Program-made: the position numbers and the translations under genes
Part shown: in pieces, positions 19,271 to 28,998 of the stretch
Layout of the letters: each line of letters opens with the position of its first letter
Position numbering within the stretch: position 1 is the stretch's first letter
Notes under the pieces: model-generated
Told to the model about the DNA's origin: nothing
The model's input: only the letters and a program-made list of their open reading frames with translations
Database searches by the model: none
Source: Ypsolopha sequella
Lineage: Eukaryota; Arthropoda; Insecta; Lepidoptera; Ypsolophidae
NCBI GenBank assembly: GCA_934047225.1
Contig: CAKOHE010000045.1
Location: forward strand, 20,001 to 84,000
DNA: 64,000 nucleotides
Direction: 5' to 3'

Positions 19271-21298
19271 ATGTCCAACATCCCGAAAAACCCCAGAACC
19301 TCAGTCGCCAAGTCATCTACGACTGGGGTGCCCCCTCTGCGGCCACAACGTCCGCTCCGGGAAAGACTCCTCAGAAATAGCCTCAAGTCCGGTTCCGACG
19401 GGGAGTCGGTCTCATCAGCTTCGGAGCGCAGAGTGGCTGCATCGGCCCCTGACACCTTCCACGCCGCACTATCACCACCTTGGCCAGTCGACTCGGACGA
19501 AGACTCTTTGTCGGAGTCGATTGACCGAAGGGATAGCTTTGTAGCCACCACAAACAGGGACCTCAGGAGTGGGGTCCGAATGGACGCTGCGAACAAGTTA
19601 GCCACTGACATGCTCCTCAAAGGTAAGGAGGCTCTAGAGGCCGCAAGGAACCTGAAGACGGAGCTCAAAACCACGGCCATTTTATCCCTGCAGACCCTGT
19701 ACGAGACGGTGCTGTCTCTTTCCGACTCCAGATCACGGCACAAATCCAACCTGGAGAAGGAAAGAAGCCGGCACGCTCTGGAACTCGTCAGAGTGGAGCG
19801 TGCCCACACTAGACAGCTCACAGAGGTGACCAACAACCTCACCATCAACCTCCAAAAAACAATGGAGGAAGTAGGACAGGGTCTCCGGGAAACAAAGGCA
19901 GTGAGAGAATGGCTAGCGTATGAAACGCGGGATCCATTCGGAAAAATAGGGGAAGCTAGGGACCGCCTGGCCGCCATCGACCAAGCTGTGCAGGGCTTAT
20001 CGAACCAGTTAGCCCAGTTGTCAGTTGAAGGGTCCGGTTGTCCGGAGAGCTCTCTCAGAGGAGATTACAACAAACTCTCCACCAGTATAGAGCAGCTCTC
20101 CAGACAACTAGACTCAATGAGGAGAGAAACAACTACTCTCTCCCAAAGGACAACAGAGCTGCACGAACGGATGGCAATCCGGGCGGATACAACTCCAATC
20201 ACGGAACCCTCACAGCCACAGACCGACCGCTTAGAGCAGGAGGTAAAGGATGTGAGGGAAACGCTGACACAACTCGACACTTACATAAAAAACACATTAC
20301 GCGAGGCAATCACCACCAACGAAGCGAACCCCACAAATTCGGAACTCACAGAGCACCTCCAGCCGCTCACCGAAAGGCTTGAGGCAGTCTCTTCGGAGCT
20401 CAAAACTATGCGCGAACAAAGAATGCGCACACCCCCGCCGCAACTCAGCTTAGAGACCGAGATCGCTGAGGCGAGCGGGTGGACCGTAGTGCAGCGGAAG
20501 CGCAAGCCGGAGAGACAGCCAGCCACACCGCCTTCACCAAGACCGAACCACAGCATTATCGTCTCCTCGACGGACGCCACAAAGACCGGGGAAAATGTCA
20601 TCAAGACGATAATCGGTGCGCTGGACATGGGAAAAACCGGTGCACGGGTGGATCGGGTCAGAAAGGCGAGAAACCAAAAGGTTGTCCTTACTTGTGGGTC
20701 TAAAGAAGACCTGGCCCTGGTAAGGACAAGAGTTAAAAATAACAACACCCTGAAAGTGGAGGAGCCTCGCGTGAATAATCCCTTAGTAATAGTGAAAAAT
20801 GTCCTCGCCTATCAGAAGGATGACGAGATTACGCAGCAATTCCGGGCTCAAAATAAACAATTGTTCATGGGCCTGGAGAAAGACGACAATCTCGTCAGAG
20901 TCAAATACAGAAAGAAAGCGAGAAACCCCCTGCAAGCTCATATAGTTTTCGAGGTGTCGGCGGCGCTCTATGGGAGGCTGATGGAGGCTAAAAAAGTCTA
21001 CATCGGCCTCTCACGGAGCCCCGTCGAGGATCAGTCGCCCCTAATCCAGTGCTCCAGGTGCTGGGGATACGGCCACACAAAAAGCCTCTGCCGGGAGAAG
21101 GAGGACCTCTGCGGATTCTGCGGGGGAAATCACTCCTGGGAGAAATGTCGCAGCAGGAAGGAGAATGCTCTCCCGAAATGCAAAAACTGTGAACAGGCCC
21201 ACACCCCAACATCAAAAGCGCACGCAGCATACGACAATGAGTGTCCAGAAAAACAAAAGATGGACGCCATAGCTCGCTCGCGTGTGAGCTACTGCTAA
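19271..21298 (+). CDS. ORF1 protein (gag-like, zinc knuckles), family C
   Basis: This 675-residue protein has the same plan as families A and B at much lower similarity. A Ser/Arg/Pro-rich N-terminus is followed by a long Glu/Arg/Thr-rich probable coiled coil (about 110-380). A conserved core carries NHSIIVSSTDATKTGENV (near residue 420). Three zinc motifs lie near 590-660 (CSRCWGYGHTKSLC, CGFCGGNHSWEKC, CKNC...H...C). It ends IARSRVSYC, the same C-terminal signature. The likely role is RNA binding and particle formation for this element. Confidence 0.9.
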   Translation: MSNIPKNPRTSVAKSSTTGVPPLRPQRPLRERLLRNSLKSGSDGESVSSASERRVAASAPDTFHAALSPPWPVDSDEDSLSESIDRRDSFVATTNRDLRSGVRMDAANKLATDMLLKGKEALEAARNLKTELKTTAILSLQTLYETVLSLSDSRSRHKSNLEKERSRHALELVRVERAHTRQLTEVTNNLTINLQKTMEEVGQGLRETKAVREWLAYETRDPFGKIGEARDRLAAIDQAVQGLSNQLAQLSVEGSGCPESSLRGDYNKLSTSIEQLSRQLDSMRRETTTLSQRTTELHERMAIRADTTPITEPSQPQTDRLEQEVKDVRETLTQLDTYIKNTLREAITTNEANPTNSELTEHLQPLTERLEAVSSELKTMREQRMRTPPPQLSLETEIAEASGWTVVQRKRKPERQPATPPSPRPNHSIIVSSTDATKTGENVIKTIIGALDMGKTGARVDRVRKARNQKVVLTCGSKEDLALVRTRVKNNNTLKVEEPRVNNPLVIVKNVLAYQKDDEITQQFRAQNKQLFMGLEKDDNLVRVKYRKKARNPLQAHIVFEVSAALYGRLMEAKKVYIGLSRSPVEDQSPLIQCSRCWGYGHTKSLCREKEDLCGFCGGNHSWEKCRSRKENALPKCKNCEQAHTPTSKAHAAYDNECPEKQKMDAIARSRVSYC

Positions 21299-24200
21299 GG
21301 GCAACGATACCACCCCCACCTCTCCCCCCCCGAGTGCTTCCCATAGCAAACTGCTAGTAATTCAGGCTAACCTGCAGCGCAACAAACTGGCGACGCAGGA
21401 GCTGATACAGGCAGCCAAGGGACGCGGGGTCTCTATTGCCCTGGTACAGGAACCCTATGTGGGACGTAGTGGCAATATGAGCACCTACCCCGGCGCACAA
21501 GTCATTCAGTGCACCCTTAATCGCACAAAACCAGTGAAAGCTGCTGTCATCATTTTCGGAGACCAACTGAGGGTAATTCACGACCCACAGTTGGTGACCG
21601 AGACTGAGGCAGCGGTGACCCTGGTGGCAGGCAGCCTCAAGCTAGCAGTGCTATCGGTGTACTTCGAGGGGGATCAAGACATCAATGTGAACTTGCAGAG
21701 TGTTGAACAAAAATGCAAAAAGCTCAACACCAGCAACATTCTCATAGGCGGGGACGTAAACGCGTGGAGCCTCTGGTGGGGTAGCAAGCACGACGACCCC
21801 AGGGGAATAGCCTACAGCGCCTTCCTCGACGAGATGGAGTTCCACGTTCTCAACAGGGGGGAAACCCCCACGTTTGAGACATACAGGGGAGGTAGACTAT
21901 ACAGCAGTATAGTGGATGTTACTGCGTGTAGTCAATCTGTGCTAGGCAGGATTGAAAACTGGAGAGTGGACCGTGGTATGACAACGTCAGACCACAATGC
22001 CATTACCTTCGCCTTGCGACTGGACAGAGAGTTAGTGGCTCTAGAACCCACTACCACTCGCAGGTTTAACGTCAAGAAGGCAAACTGGCGAGAATTCCAA
22101 CTCCACGTGAAGTCTGGCTTAGCCGAGAGTAACATCTCCCTGGACAACATCAACTCCATCTCGAGCGTCGAGGAACTGGATGAAATGCTTGTCGCATACA
22201 CCAACGCCATTCAAAAGGCATGCGACAAAGCAATTCCCAAACTAGGCGCCTACAAAGGCAAGGTAGCACCCCCCTGGTGGTCCAAAGACCTCGCTGATCT
22301 GAAAAGAGAGGTTAATCGAAGGAGGCGAAGGATCCGTAATGCTGCACCCACTAGACGGGAACACGTGGTTGGAGAGTACCTCACCGCCAAGCTGAACTAC
22401 GAAAAAAAGGCTAGTGAAGCCCAAACCCAAAGCTGGAAAGAGTTCTGCTCGACGCAGGAAAAGGAGAGCATGTGGGATGGGATATACAGAGTAATAAGGC
22501 GAACAACTAAGAGGCGAGAAGACCCGCTTCTGAGGAACGAGAAGGGCGAGACACTCAGTCCCGAGGCATCGGCCGATCTCCTGGCCAGCACGTTCTACCC
22601 TGACGACTCTGCATTGACCGACCAACCCTTCCACAAACATCTCCGAGAGCTGACGGACTCCAACCCCGAGGATATCCAAGATCTGTCGGAAGACGACCCA
22701 CCGTTCACGGAAGCCGAATTGGATTCAGTACTCCACGACATTAATCCAAAAAAGGCACCGGGACCGGACGGGCTTACCGCGGACATATGCACGATGGCCA
22801 TCGAAGCGGGGAGGGAGGTATTCATGGCTCTGGCTAACAAATGCCTAGGGCTTGCATATTTCCCTACTCAGTGGAAAATGGCGCACGTAATCATCCTCGG
22901 GAAACAGGGCAAAGATGACTACACACATCCCAAGTCATACAGACCCATTGGACTTCTGCCAGTAATCGGGAAAATCGTCGAGAAACTCTTGGTTAATAGG
23001 CTGCAATGGCACGTGCAGCCCACACTTAACCACAACCAGTATGGGTTTACGCCACAACGCGGGACCGAGGACGCCCTCTATGACCTTCTTAAGCACACAA
23101 GATCAGAACTTGAAAGTAAAAATATAGTTCTCATGATCTCGCTGGACATAGAGGGAGCCTTCGATAACGCATGGTGGCCGGCTTTGAAGCACCAACTAGC
23201 CACAAGGAAGTGTCCGCGAAACATATACGCGATGGTGTGCTCCTATCTACAAGACCGAAAAATAGTGGTCAACTATGCCAGAGCAACAAGCGAGAGGGAT
23301 ACTACAAAGGGTTGCGTCCAAGGATCCATCGGAGGACCAGCTTTTTGGAACATCATACTCGATCCGCTGTTGGCCAAGCTGGCACAGGAAGGAGTACATG
23401 CGCAGGCTTTCGCGGACGACGTAGTTCTAACATTCACCGGCCACTCGGTCGAAACCATGGAGCAACGAGTCAACTCAACACTGGAGACAATAGTGGAGTG
23501 GGGTACTCAGAACAAGCTCAACTTTGCCGCACACAAGACCAAGGCGATGTTGATGACTAAAAAACTGAAGTACGGGGAACCACACCTCTATATGTCAGGA
23601 AGTAGACTCGAACTCGTAGACGAGATAAAACTCCTTGGTCTCATCATCGACCGAAAACTCACCTTCAAGGCGCACGTGACCGCAGTCTGTAAAAAGGCTG
23701 CGGACATATACAAACACTTAGCGCGCGCAGCAAAGGTGACATGGGGCCTAAACGGTGAAATTGTAAGAACAATATACGTAGCGGTTGTCGAGCCGATCGT
23801 ACTGTACGCAGCAAGTGCATGGTACCAATCCACAGAACTCCAGATGATCAGAGATCGTCTGGACGCACTGCAAAGAGGATTTGGCCAAAAGATCTGCAAA
23901 GCGTACAGAACGGTCTCGCTCTCTTCGGCACTAATTCTATCGGGCCTACTACCCCTGGACCTTAGAGTACAAGAAGCCGCAATTCTGTACATGGCCAAAC
24001 GAGGCATCAGTACAGACTACATACCACCAGGAAGGAAAATGGAGCAAAGGATAAGCTACTTAGAGCAGCCACATCCTTCTCAACTCATAACAACAGAGTT
24101 CGAGCTCCTAGAAAACATGGATTCCGAAACTCTATCCACCCACGGAATTGCTGGGCCGCAAGTGTACACTGATGGCAGCAAAATTGAGGGCAAGGTTGGA

Positions 24201-27200
24201 GCAGCCCTCACATGGTGGGAGGACGGACAGGAAACCAGTTTTCACACCTTCAGCCTGGATCCGGCGTGCACTGTCTTCCAATCAGAATTATACGCACTCC
24301 ACAGGGCGATTGATTTGGCCAAGAACAGCACTAGTGATCAAATTAACATCTTGAGTGACTCAAGATCGTCACTAGAACTGCTAAGAAACCCCAAAACAAC
24401 ACATCCCCTTACCAGGAACATCAAAGAGTGCGTAGCGGAAATCAGAGCACAGGGTCGGCAGGTGCGGCTCTTCTGGCTCAGGGCGCATGTGGGCACAGCC
24501 GGAAACGAAAGAGCAGACGAACTGGCCAAACAAGCGGCTTTGCAGTCAAGTGATGCCCCAGACTACAGTGAAGTTCCCGTGTCACACGTCAAAAGAAAGG
24601 TCAGAGAGGAGACTGTACGCAGATGGCAAGACAGGTACAGCTCCTCCAGCACTGGTGCCGTCACGAAGGTATTCTTCCCGGACGTAAATGATGCATTCCG
24701 CATAGTCCGAGAAACCAAAATGACGCACCGTCAAGTGCAAGCCTTGACAGGACACGGGGGTATGGCGGAGTACTTGCATCGGTTCAAGCTGAAAAGCAGC
24801 CCCGGTTGTGAGTGCGACCCCGACACTAGTGAGTCAGTATGGCATCTTTTACTAGACTGCCCTCGTTTCGCGGTTGCCCGAATGGAGTTAGAGTACCGGC
24901 TAAACATGAAGCTGGAAAAAGCCGAACTGCGGAACATCCTCGCAGACAAAGACAACAGAACGCTCTTCCTTGCATTCGTAGAATCCGTTATACGGACAGC
25001 GGCTAAGAGGAACTCGTCCACAGACATCACCGACATACCTCACCCACAAACAAACACCAGCACACCAACACCAACACAGACACAGCAACCGACAACAAGC
25101 TGCTCAATGCCAGCGGAGTATCAGCTTCTGAAGTTCAGTGAGGCAGGTACTCCGGGCATAAGACTCAAAGGAGTAGCAACGTTCATGGATGACAGCACCG
25201 AGAGACTCGGTATCTGCTTTTGCAGAATAAGGGGAAATAAATTTGTCACCATCTCACCTGGCCTTGCTCTCCTCCTAAAGGGGAGCAATTTCAAGGCAAC
25301 CATGAGGCGGAAAGCATTCGAGGCGCTCGGGGACGCCACCGTGGCAGGTCATCGCTGCCGAATAGTGCGAACCAAGAATAAAATCATCGCGCTATTCGTG
25401 GCCGGCGACGACGTTTCAGAATTCGCCCAGGCGAGTTCGATGCTTTCCAGCCTAGCAGCTATTGACGGACCTGCTAAGAAAATCAGCGTGGATGCTATGG
25501 TAGTGGCCTACTTAAAAGCCGAAGTGGAAGATTACTCGGGGATCCTCAGAGCCTCGAGTAAACACGAGATGGTGGTTTACGAGGACAGAGGCCAAAACCT
25601 CAGTTATCTAAGACCGTACCGTCTCGATGAATCTTCCACCCCCACCGACAGCTGGGGCTACCCAATAGCAAGTCCAGAACTTAGCGGTTCAGAAAGGCTG
25701 CAAGAAAAAATCGCAGGTGAGAGACAGCCGCCCCCTCGCCAAAAGGAGTCGGAAGGAGTGTTGTCAACCATGACCAGAGCAGCAGTCGGTTGCTTCACGA
25801 ACATTGCATCACGAATAAAGAAACACTCGGACACACTCACACCCCCCAGACCCACAACCTCATCAGGGACAGTCTCAGGAATAACCCGAACAAACCCATC
25901 AAAATCCTACAGGGGCCTGGTTGCCCGACCGGAACTCGTTACACCCACCACTCCATCGGACCACTTGTCCAATGCACTCCTGGAGTACGTAGCGATGCTC
26001 AAAGGCACAGTTGTTTCTAAACAAGAAACATGCCGAACCATCCTCCGAGCCTATCGTCGGGGGAACGAGCAATTGTTACATTCCAAACTCGAGGAGTGCG
26101 ACGCGGCGGTGTACAACAACGCTACCTTCCAAGTATTGGGGGGAACAATGGCGGGGGAGTACATGGCCGCGTTCAATGGCACCAGTGGTTTTGTGGAACT
26201 GGATGAAAATGAGTCAAACCGGATGGGGAAACCAGTTTTCACCACCCCAGTGGATGACCCCATTGTGGTTGTCGCCAAGTGTACACGGATAATGCTGGAG
26301 GACAGAATCTTAACAACAGCAAACAAACTGCTAGGGGATTCTGAACCCACCGAAGCCGCTGTACAAATGCTGACACCAGAAATGGAATGGGTAAACGGGG
26401 TCCCAGGTAGTGGAAAAACAACCTGGGTAGTCAACAACTTTGACAATGAAACGGACCTGGTAACAACGTCCACCCTAGAAGGAGCGAGAGACCTCCGTCA
26501 AAAGCTGGAGGACAAGCTTGGCAGAACTGCAAAATTCAGGGTGCGCACGATGGCCTCATTGCTAGTAAAAGGCATTCGCGAGGGCGAGAGCTTCCGTCGG
26601 CTTATAGTCGATGAGGCTCTCATGAGCCATTTTGGAGCCATCGTGTTAGCAACCAGGATAGTCGGCGCCAGCAAAATCTTGCTCCTGGGTGACCAAAACC
26701 AGGTCCCTTTCATTGACAGAGAAAACCTCTTCCCGATGAGGTACCTTAGTCCCAGTATTTTTGGTAGCATAACAAAACAACTGCTGTGCACACACCGAAA
26801 CCCCATGGACGTAGCATATGCCCTAAGGGAGATCTACAGTGGCATATACTCGTCCAAGGCTCAAACACGGTCCTTGACTCTGGAATCCTACGAAGGGACG
26901 CGACCTCCAAGAAACGAGCATAACACGCTCTACCTTGTACACACCCAGGCCGAAAAAGCCTTCCTAGAAGGTCTGGGTTATGGTAAGCAACAAGGGTCGC
27001 GTATCCACACAATCCACGAGGCTCAAGGACTTACGTGGGAGAGAGTGGTGATCATAAGAACTGCGAAAGTCACCCAGCAGTTGCACAGCAGCATCCATCA
27101 CGCGGTCGTGGCGGTGTCAAGGCATACCGGCAGCTGTGTGTATTACACGTCTCGCCGAAAGAACGATGCCATAGTTCGGCTAATAATGAACGCCCTGGCA

Positions 27201-27314
27201 GCTGAGACCGGCACGATCAAAGAGTATAATTTAAAAATGGCCTGGAGGAACCGAGACACGTCAGTGGCTGACGCCATGCTGAGTGGCGGCACGGGCGGCA
27301 CCCCAGTCGTCTGA
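21288..27314 (+). CDS. ORF2 polyprotein with C-terminal SF1 viral-type helicase (C1)
   Basis: About 2008 residues are open in one frame from 21288, overlapping the ORF1 stop in the +1 frame; the first ATG is at 21477, so the start is unresolved. Domains: endonuclease (IQANLQR, GDVNAW near 155, SDHN), reverse transcriptase (PGPDG, FDNAWW, FADD near 707), RNase H (TDGS near 961, NERADE), CxC...H...C near 1174, then a Thr/Pro/Gln-rich linker (about 1241-1275). An unassigned region (1276-1690) follows, then a helicase with Walker A GVPGSGKTT (near 1702), Walker B VDEA (near 1774), GDQNQV (near 1800), IHEAQGLTW (near 1908) and AVSRH (near 1941). The last five match the motif order of alphavirus/tobamovirus-like superfamily 1 helicases. 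I recall a published report (about 2015) of insect R1 elements with such domains. There is no stop or frameshift between RNase H and helicase, so the fusion is real in the genome. Confidence 0.9.
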   Translation, partial: ATAKGNDTTPTSPPPSASHSKLLVIQANLQRNKLATQELIQAAKGRGVSIALVQEPYVGRSGNMSTYPGAQVIQCTLNRTKPVKAAVIIFGDQLRVIHDPQLVTETEAAVTLVAGSLKLAVLSVYFEGDQDINVNLQSVEQKCKKLNTSNILIGGDVNAWSLWWGSKHDDPRGIAYSAFLDEMEFHVLNRGETPTFETYRGGRLYSSIVDVTACSQSVLGRIENWRVDRGMTTSDHNAITFALRLDRELVALEPTTTRRFNVKKANWREFQLHVKSGLAESNISLDNINSISSVEELDEMLVAYTNAIQKACDKAIPKLGAYKGKVAPPWWSKDLADLKREVNRRRRRIRNAAPTRREHVVGEYLTAKLNYEKKASEAQTQSWKEFCSTQEKESMWDGIYRVIRRTTKRREDPLLRNEKGETLSPEASADLLASTFYPDDSALTDQPFHKHLRELTDSNPEDIQDLSEDDPPFTEAELDSVLHDINPKKAPGPDGLTADICTMAIEAGREVFMALANKCLGLAYFPTQWKMAHVIILGKQGKDDYTHPKSYRPIGLLPVIGKIVEKLLVNRLQWHVQPTLNHNQYGFTPQRGTEDALYDLLKHTRSELESKNIVLMISLDIEGAFDNAWWPALKHQLATRKCPRNIYAMVCSYLQDRKIVVNYARATSERDTTKGCVQGSIGGPAFWNIILDPLLAKLAQEGVHAQAFADDVVLTFTGHSVETMEQRVNSTLETIVEWGTQNKLNFAAHKTKAMLMTKKLKYGEPHLYMSGSRLELVDEIKLLGLIIDRKLTFKAHVTAVCKKAADIYKHLARAAKVTWGLNGEIVRTIYVAVVEPIVLYAASAWYQSTELQMIRDRLDALQRGFGQKICKAYRTVSLSSALILSGLLPLDLRVQEAAILYMAKRGISTDYIPPGRKMEQRISYLEQPHPSQLITTEFELLENMDSETLSTHGIAGPQVYTDGSKIEGKVGAALTWWEDGQETSFHTFSLDPACTVFQSELYALHRAIDLAKNSTSDQINILSDSRSSLELLRNPKTTHPLTRNIKECVAEIRAQGRQVRLFWLRAHVGTAGNERADELAKQAALQSSDAPDYSEVPVSHVKRKVREETVRRWQDRYSSSSTGAVTKVFFPDVNDAFRIVRETKMTHRQVQALTGHGGMAEYLHRFKLKSSPGCECDPDTSESVWHLLLDCPRFAVARMELEYRLNMKLEKAELRNILADKDNRTLFLAFVESVIRTAAKRNSSTDITDIPHPQTNTSTPTPTQTQQPTTSCSMPAEYQLLKFSEAGTPGIRLKGVATFMDDSTERLGICFCRIRGNKFVTISPGLALLLKGSNFKATMRRKAFEALGDATVAGHRCRIVRTKNKIIALFVAGDDVSEFAQASSMLSSLAAIDGPAKKISVDAMVVAYLKAEVEDYSGILRASSKHEMVVYEDRGQNLSYLRPYRLDESSTPTDSWGYPIASPELSGSERLQEKIAGERQPPPRQKESEGVLSTMTRAAVGCFTNIASRIKKHSDTLTPPRPTTSSGTVSGITRTNPSKSYRGLVARPELVTPTTPSDHLSNALLEYVAMLKGTVVSKQETCRTILRAYRRGNEQLLHSKLEECDAAVYNNATFQVLGGTMAGEYMAAFNGTSGFVELDENESNRMGKPVFTTPVDDPIVVVAKCTRIMLEDRILTTANKLLGDSEPTEAAVQMLTPEMEWVNGVPGSGKTTWVVNNFDNETDLVTTSTLEGARDLRQKLEDKLGRTAKFRVRTMASLLVKGIREGESFRRLIVDEALMSHFGAIVLATRIVGASKILLLGDQNQVPFIDRENLFPMRYLSPSIFGSITKQLLCTHRNPMDVAYALREIYSGIYSSKAQTRSLTLESYEGTRPPRNEHNTLYLVHTQAEKAFLEGLGYGKQQGSRIHTIHEAQGLTWERVVIIRTAKVTQQLHSSIHHAVVAVSRHTGSCVYYTSRRKNDAIVRLIMNALAAETGTIKEYNLKMAWRNRDTSVADAMLSGGTGGTPVV

Positions 27315-27538
27315 GCCGGGTAAAGTTGTGCGTCCCACCTCCTCACAATAAAGGTGTTTGTTTGTAGTATTTGTAATTTCATAATTGTAAAATTTTCATA
27401 TCCATATTAATTAAAATTTTGTATAATTGTAGTAACAACTTATTGTAAAAATAAAATATGTATCGTGTAGTAGTATAATATTTAATATTCATAAAAAAAA
27501 AAAAATAAAATAAAAAAAAAAAAATATATATATATATA

Positions 27539-27572
<34 letters not shown>

Positions 27573-27891
27573 GTCATCATAATAATAATAATGACATTAA
27601 CAACTAAAAAAAAAAAAAAAATTAAAAAATAAAAAAAAAAAAAAATTAAAAAAAATATCATAGATTTATTTATATTTGTAACTAGTTATAAGTAAGGGTC
27701 AATTTAATCTCAATTGTAACAACTTAATTCACAAAAAATTTTATATCACCTAAAAAGTAATATATTTTATGTAAGGAGCGAAAAGGAGAAGTAAAGAACA
27801 AAATAAAACAAATTAAACATGACTAAAAAACGTATGGCGATCAATGTCCATAGCACTTGCGTTTTATTAATAAAAAAAAAAAAAAAAAAAA
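27315..27891 (+). promoter_or_regulatory. 3' UTR and poly(A) of C1
   Basis: This A/T-rich region has several poly(A) runs and (TA)n and (AAT)n microsatellites at 27493-27660. Near the end TATGG (27834-27838) can pair with CCATA (27849-27853) over a 10-base loop, in the same relative place as the terminal hairpins of families A and B. Poly(A) runs to 27891. I found no clear long-range inverted repeat like those of A and B. Confidence 0.6.
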
Positions 27892-28043
27892 CCTAACCTA
27901 ACCTAACCTAACCTAACCTAACCTAACCTAACCTATCCTAACCTAACCTAACCTAACCTAACCTAACCTAACCTAACCTAACCTAACCTAACCTAACCTA
28001 ACCTAACCTAACCTAACCTAACCTAACCTAACCTAACCTAACC
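27892..28043 (+). repeat. Telomeric (CCTAA)n tract 4
   Basis: About 150 bases of CCTAA units with one variant unit, CCTAT, near 27934. The join to the next element shares CC. Confidence 0.97.
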
Positions 28044-28324
28044 GCATTCAGACTATCCACGAAGCACAGGGACTTACTTACGCGAAGGTAATTATCGTGC
28101 GCAGAACAGCTCATAGATTGCACATACACAACAGTATCCCGCACGCAGTGGTGGCATTATCGCGTCATACTGAAAGCTGCATCTACTATTCAGATGACAG
28201 AGGGGACGCGATTGCTGCCTTTGTAAAGCGAGCAGAAGGTGCGACAGATGCCCAGATCAGCGGGTACAACTTAAAAATGGCACTGCAAGACCGGAATACC
28301 GCGGTGATAAACCGGCCGATATAG
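28043..28324 (+). pseudogene. ORF2 helicase C-terminus, truncated (diverged family C)
   Basis: An open 93-codon fragment contains the helicase motif IQTIHEAQGLTY and the final motif VVALSRHTESC, then a tail ending NRPI and TAG. These are motifs V and VI of the superfamily 1 helicase seen in C1. Walker A and B, and everything upstream, are missing, so it cannot be functional by itself. The lack of stops suggests it was intact when inserted. Confidence 0.85.
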
Positions 28325-28976
28325 TGACCAAGACAATGGGAAATGGATAAATTTGACGAACAAAAGTATTAATTCTGTTAAAATTTGTAAATTAACTTAC
28401 CTAATAATAACTAAATGTATAAATTGTAAAACTAACAATGTAAACCCTCGAAACAGCTCTCTCATCTAGATAAGAACTAAGTAAGAAATGTTAAAACAAA
28501 TGAGTGTCTTTATAAAATAATACTTAGAATATAATTAAGCTACTACAACTTATCTTTATATAATTACCAAACAATGTATATAGTTTAAAAATTAATAATG
28601 ATAATCAAAATGCATGAGAGAAAATAAAAAATTATATATATAAAAATAAAAAATAAAAAATAACAAAAAATAATAATAATAAAAACATTGAAATAAAAAT
28701 AAGAGAAATAATGTACACATGAACAAAAAGAATAAAAGATGGAAAATATCACTAGTAAAAGATATCGCTAGTAATAGATCAAAATAAAATATAGAAAATA
28801 AGATAAACTAAATGTATAGAGAGAGTTGTTTCGAAACACCAACCCCCCCCACCCCGAAAAAGCGGGGATACGACAAAATCTGACATGCAAAAAATTTTTA
28901 ATGTAGCAAATAAGGGCAGCGGGCCTCAGCCCATGGAACCATAGAGATAACTTATAAAAAAAAAAAAAAAAAAAAA
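28044..28976 (+). mobile_element. 5'-truncated helicase-bearing LINE, diverged family C relative
   Basis: Only the last 93 codons of ORF2 and the 3' UTR remain, ending in poly(A) (28956-28976) and CCTAA. The protein is clearly homologous to the end of the C1 helicase but differs at many positions, and the 3' UTR is unrelated to C1. It therefore represents a second helicase-carrying family. Strong 5' truncation is typical of LINE insertion. Confidence 0.85.
28325..28976 (+). promoter_or_regulatory. 3' UTR of the truncated helicase element
   Basis: CGAAACAGCTCTCTC at 28449-28463 pairs with GAGAGAGTTGTTTCG at 28819-28833, with a single G-U pair. They enclose an A-rich stretch, as in families A and B. 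A small GGGC/GCCC hairpin lies at about 28914-28932. The rest is A/T-rich without genes. Confidence 0.6.
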
Positions 28977-28998
28977 CCTAACCTAACCTAACCTAACC
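28977..28998 (+). repeat. Telomeric (CCTAA)n tract 5, short
   Basis: About 4.4 CCTAA units separate a poly(A) tail from the 5' end of the chimeric element. Confidence 0.95.

Larger units (their letters stand above)
17724..27891 (+). mobile_element. Telomeric R1-clade LINE with helicase extension, family C copy 1 (C1), full length
   Basis: The element starts CAGTGAGTACTGC right after CCTAACC and ends in poly(A) at 27873-27891 followed by CCTAA. At about 10.2 kb it is roughly 2 kb longer than families A and B. The extra length is a 3' extension of ORF2 encoding a linker, an unassigned domain and a superfamily 1 helicase. The leader is unrelated to A and B and is C-rich. Both ORFs are intact. 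Confidence 0.94.

Noticed and set aside
26390..27314. Helicase in C1 as a host PIF1-type telomere helicase
   Set aside because: The motifs GVPGSGKTT, VDEA, GDQNQV, HEAQGLTW and AVSRH fit RNA-virus superfamily 1 helicases; the PIF1 signature YVALSRV plus EYNRLR tail seen at 57414 is absent.
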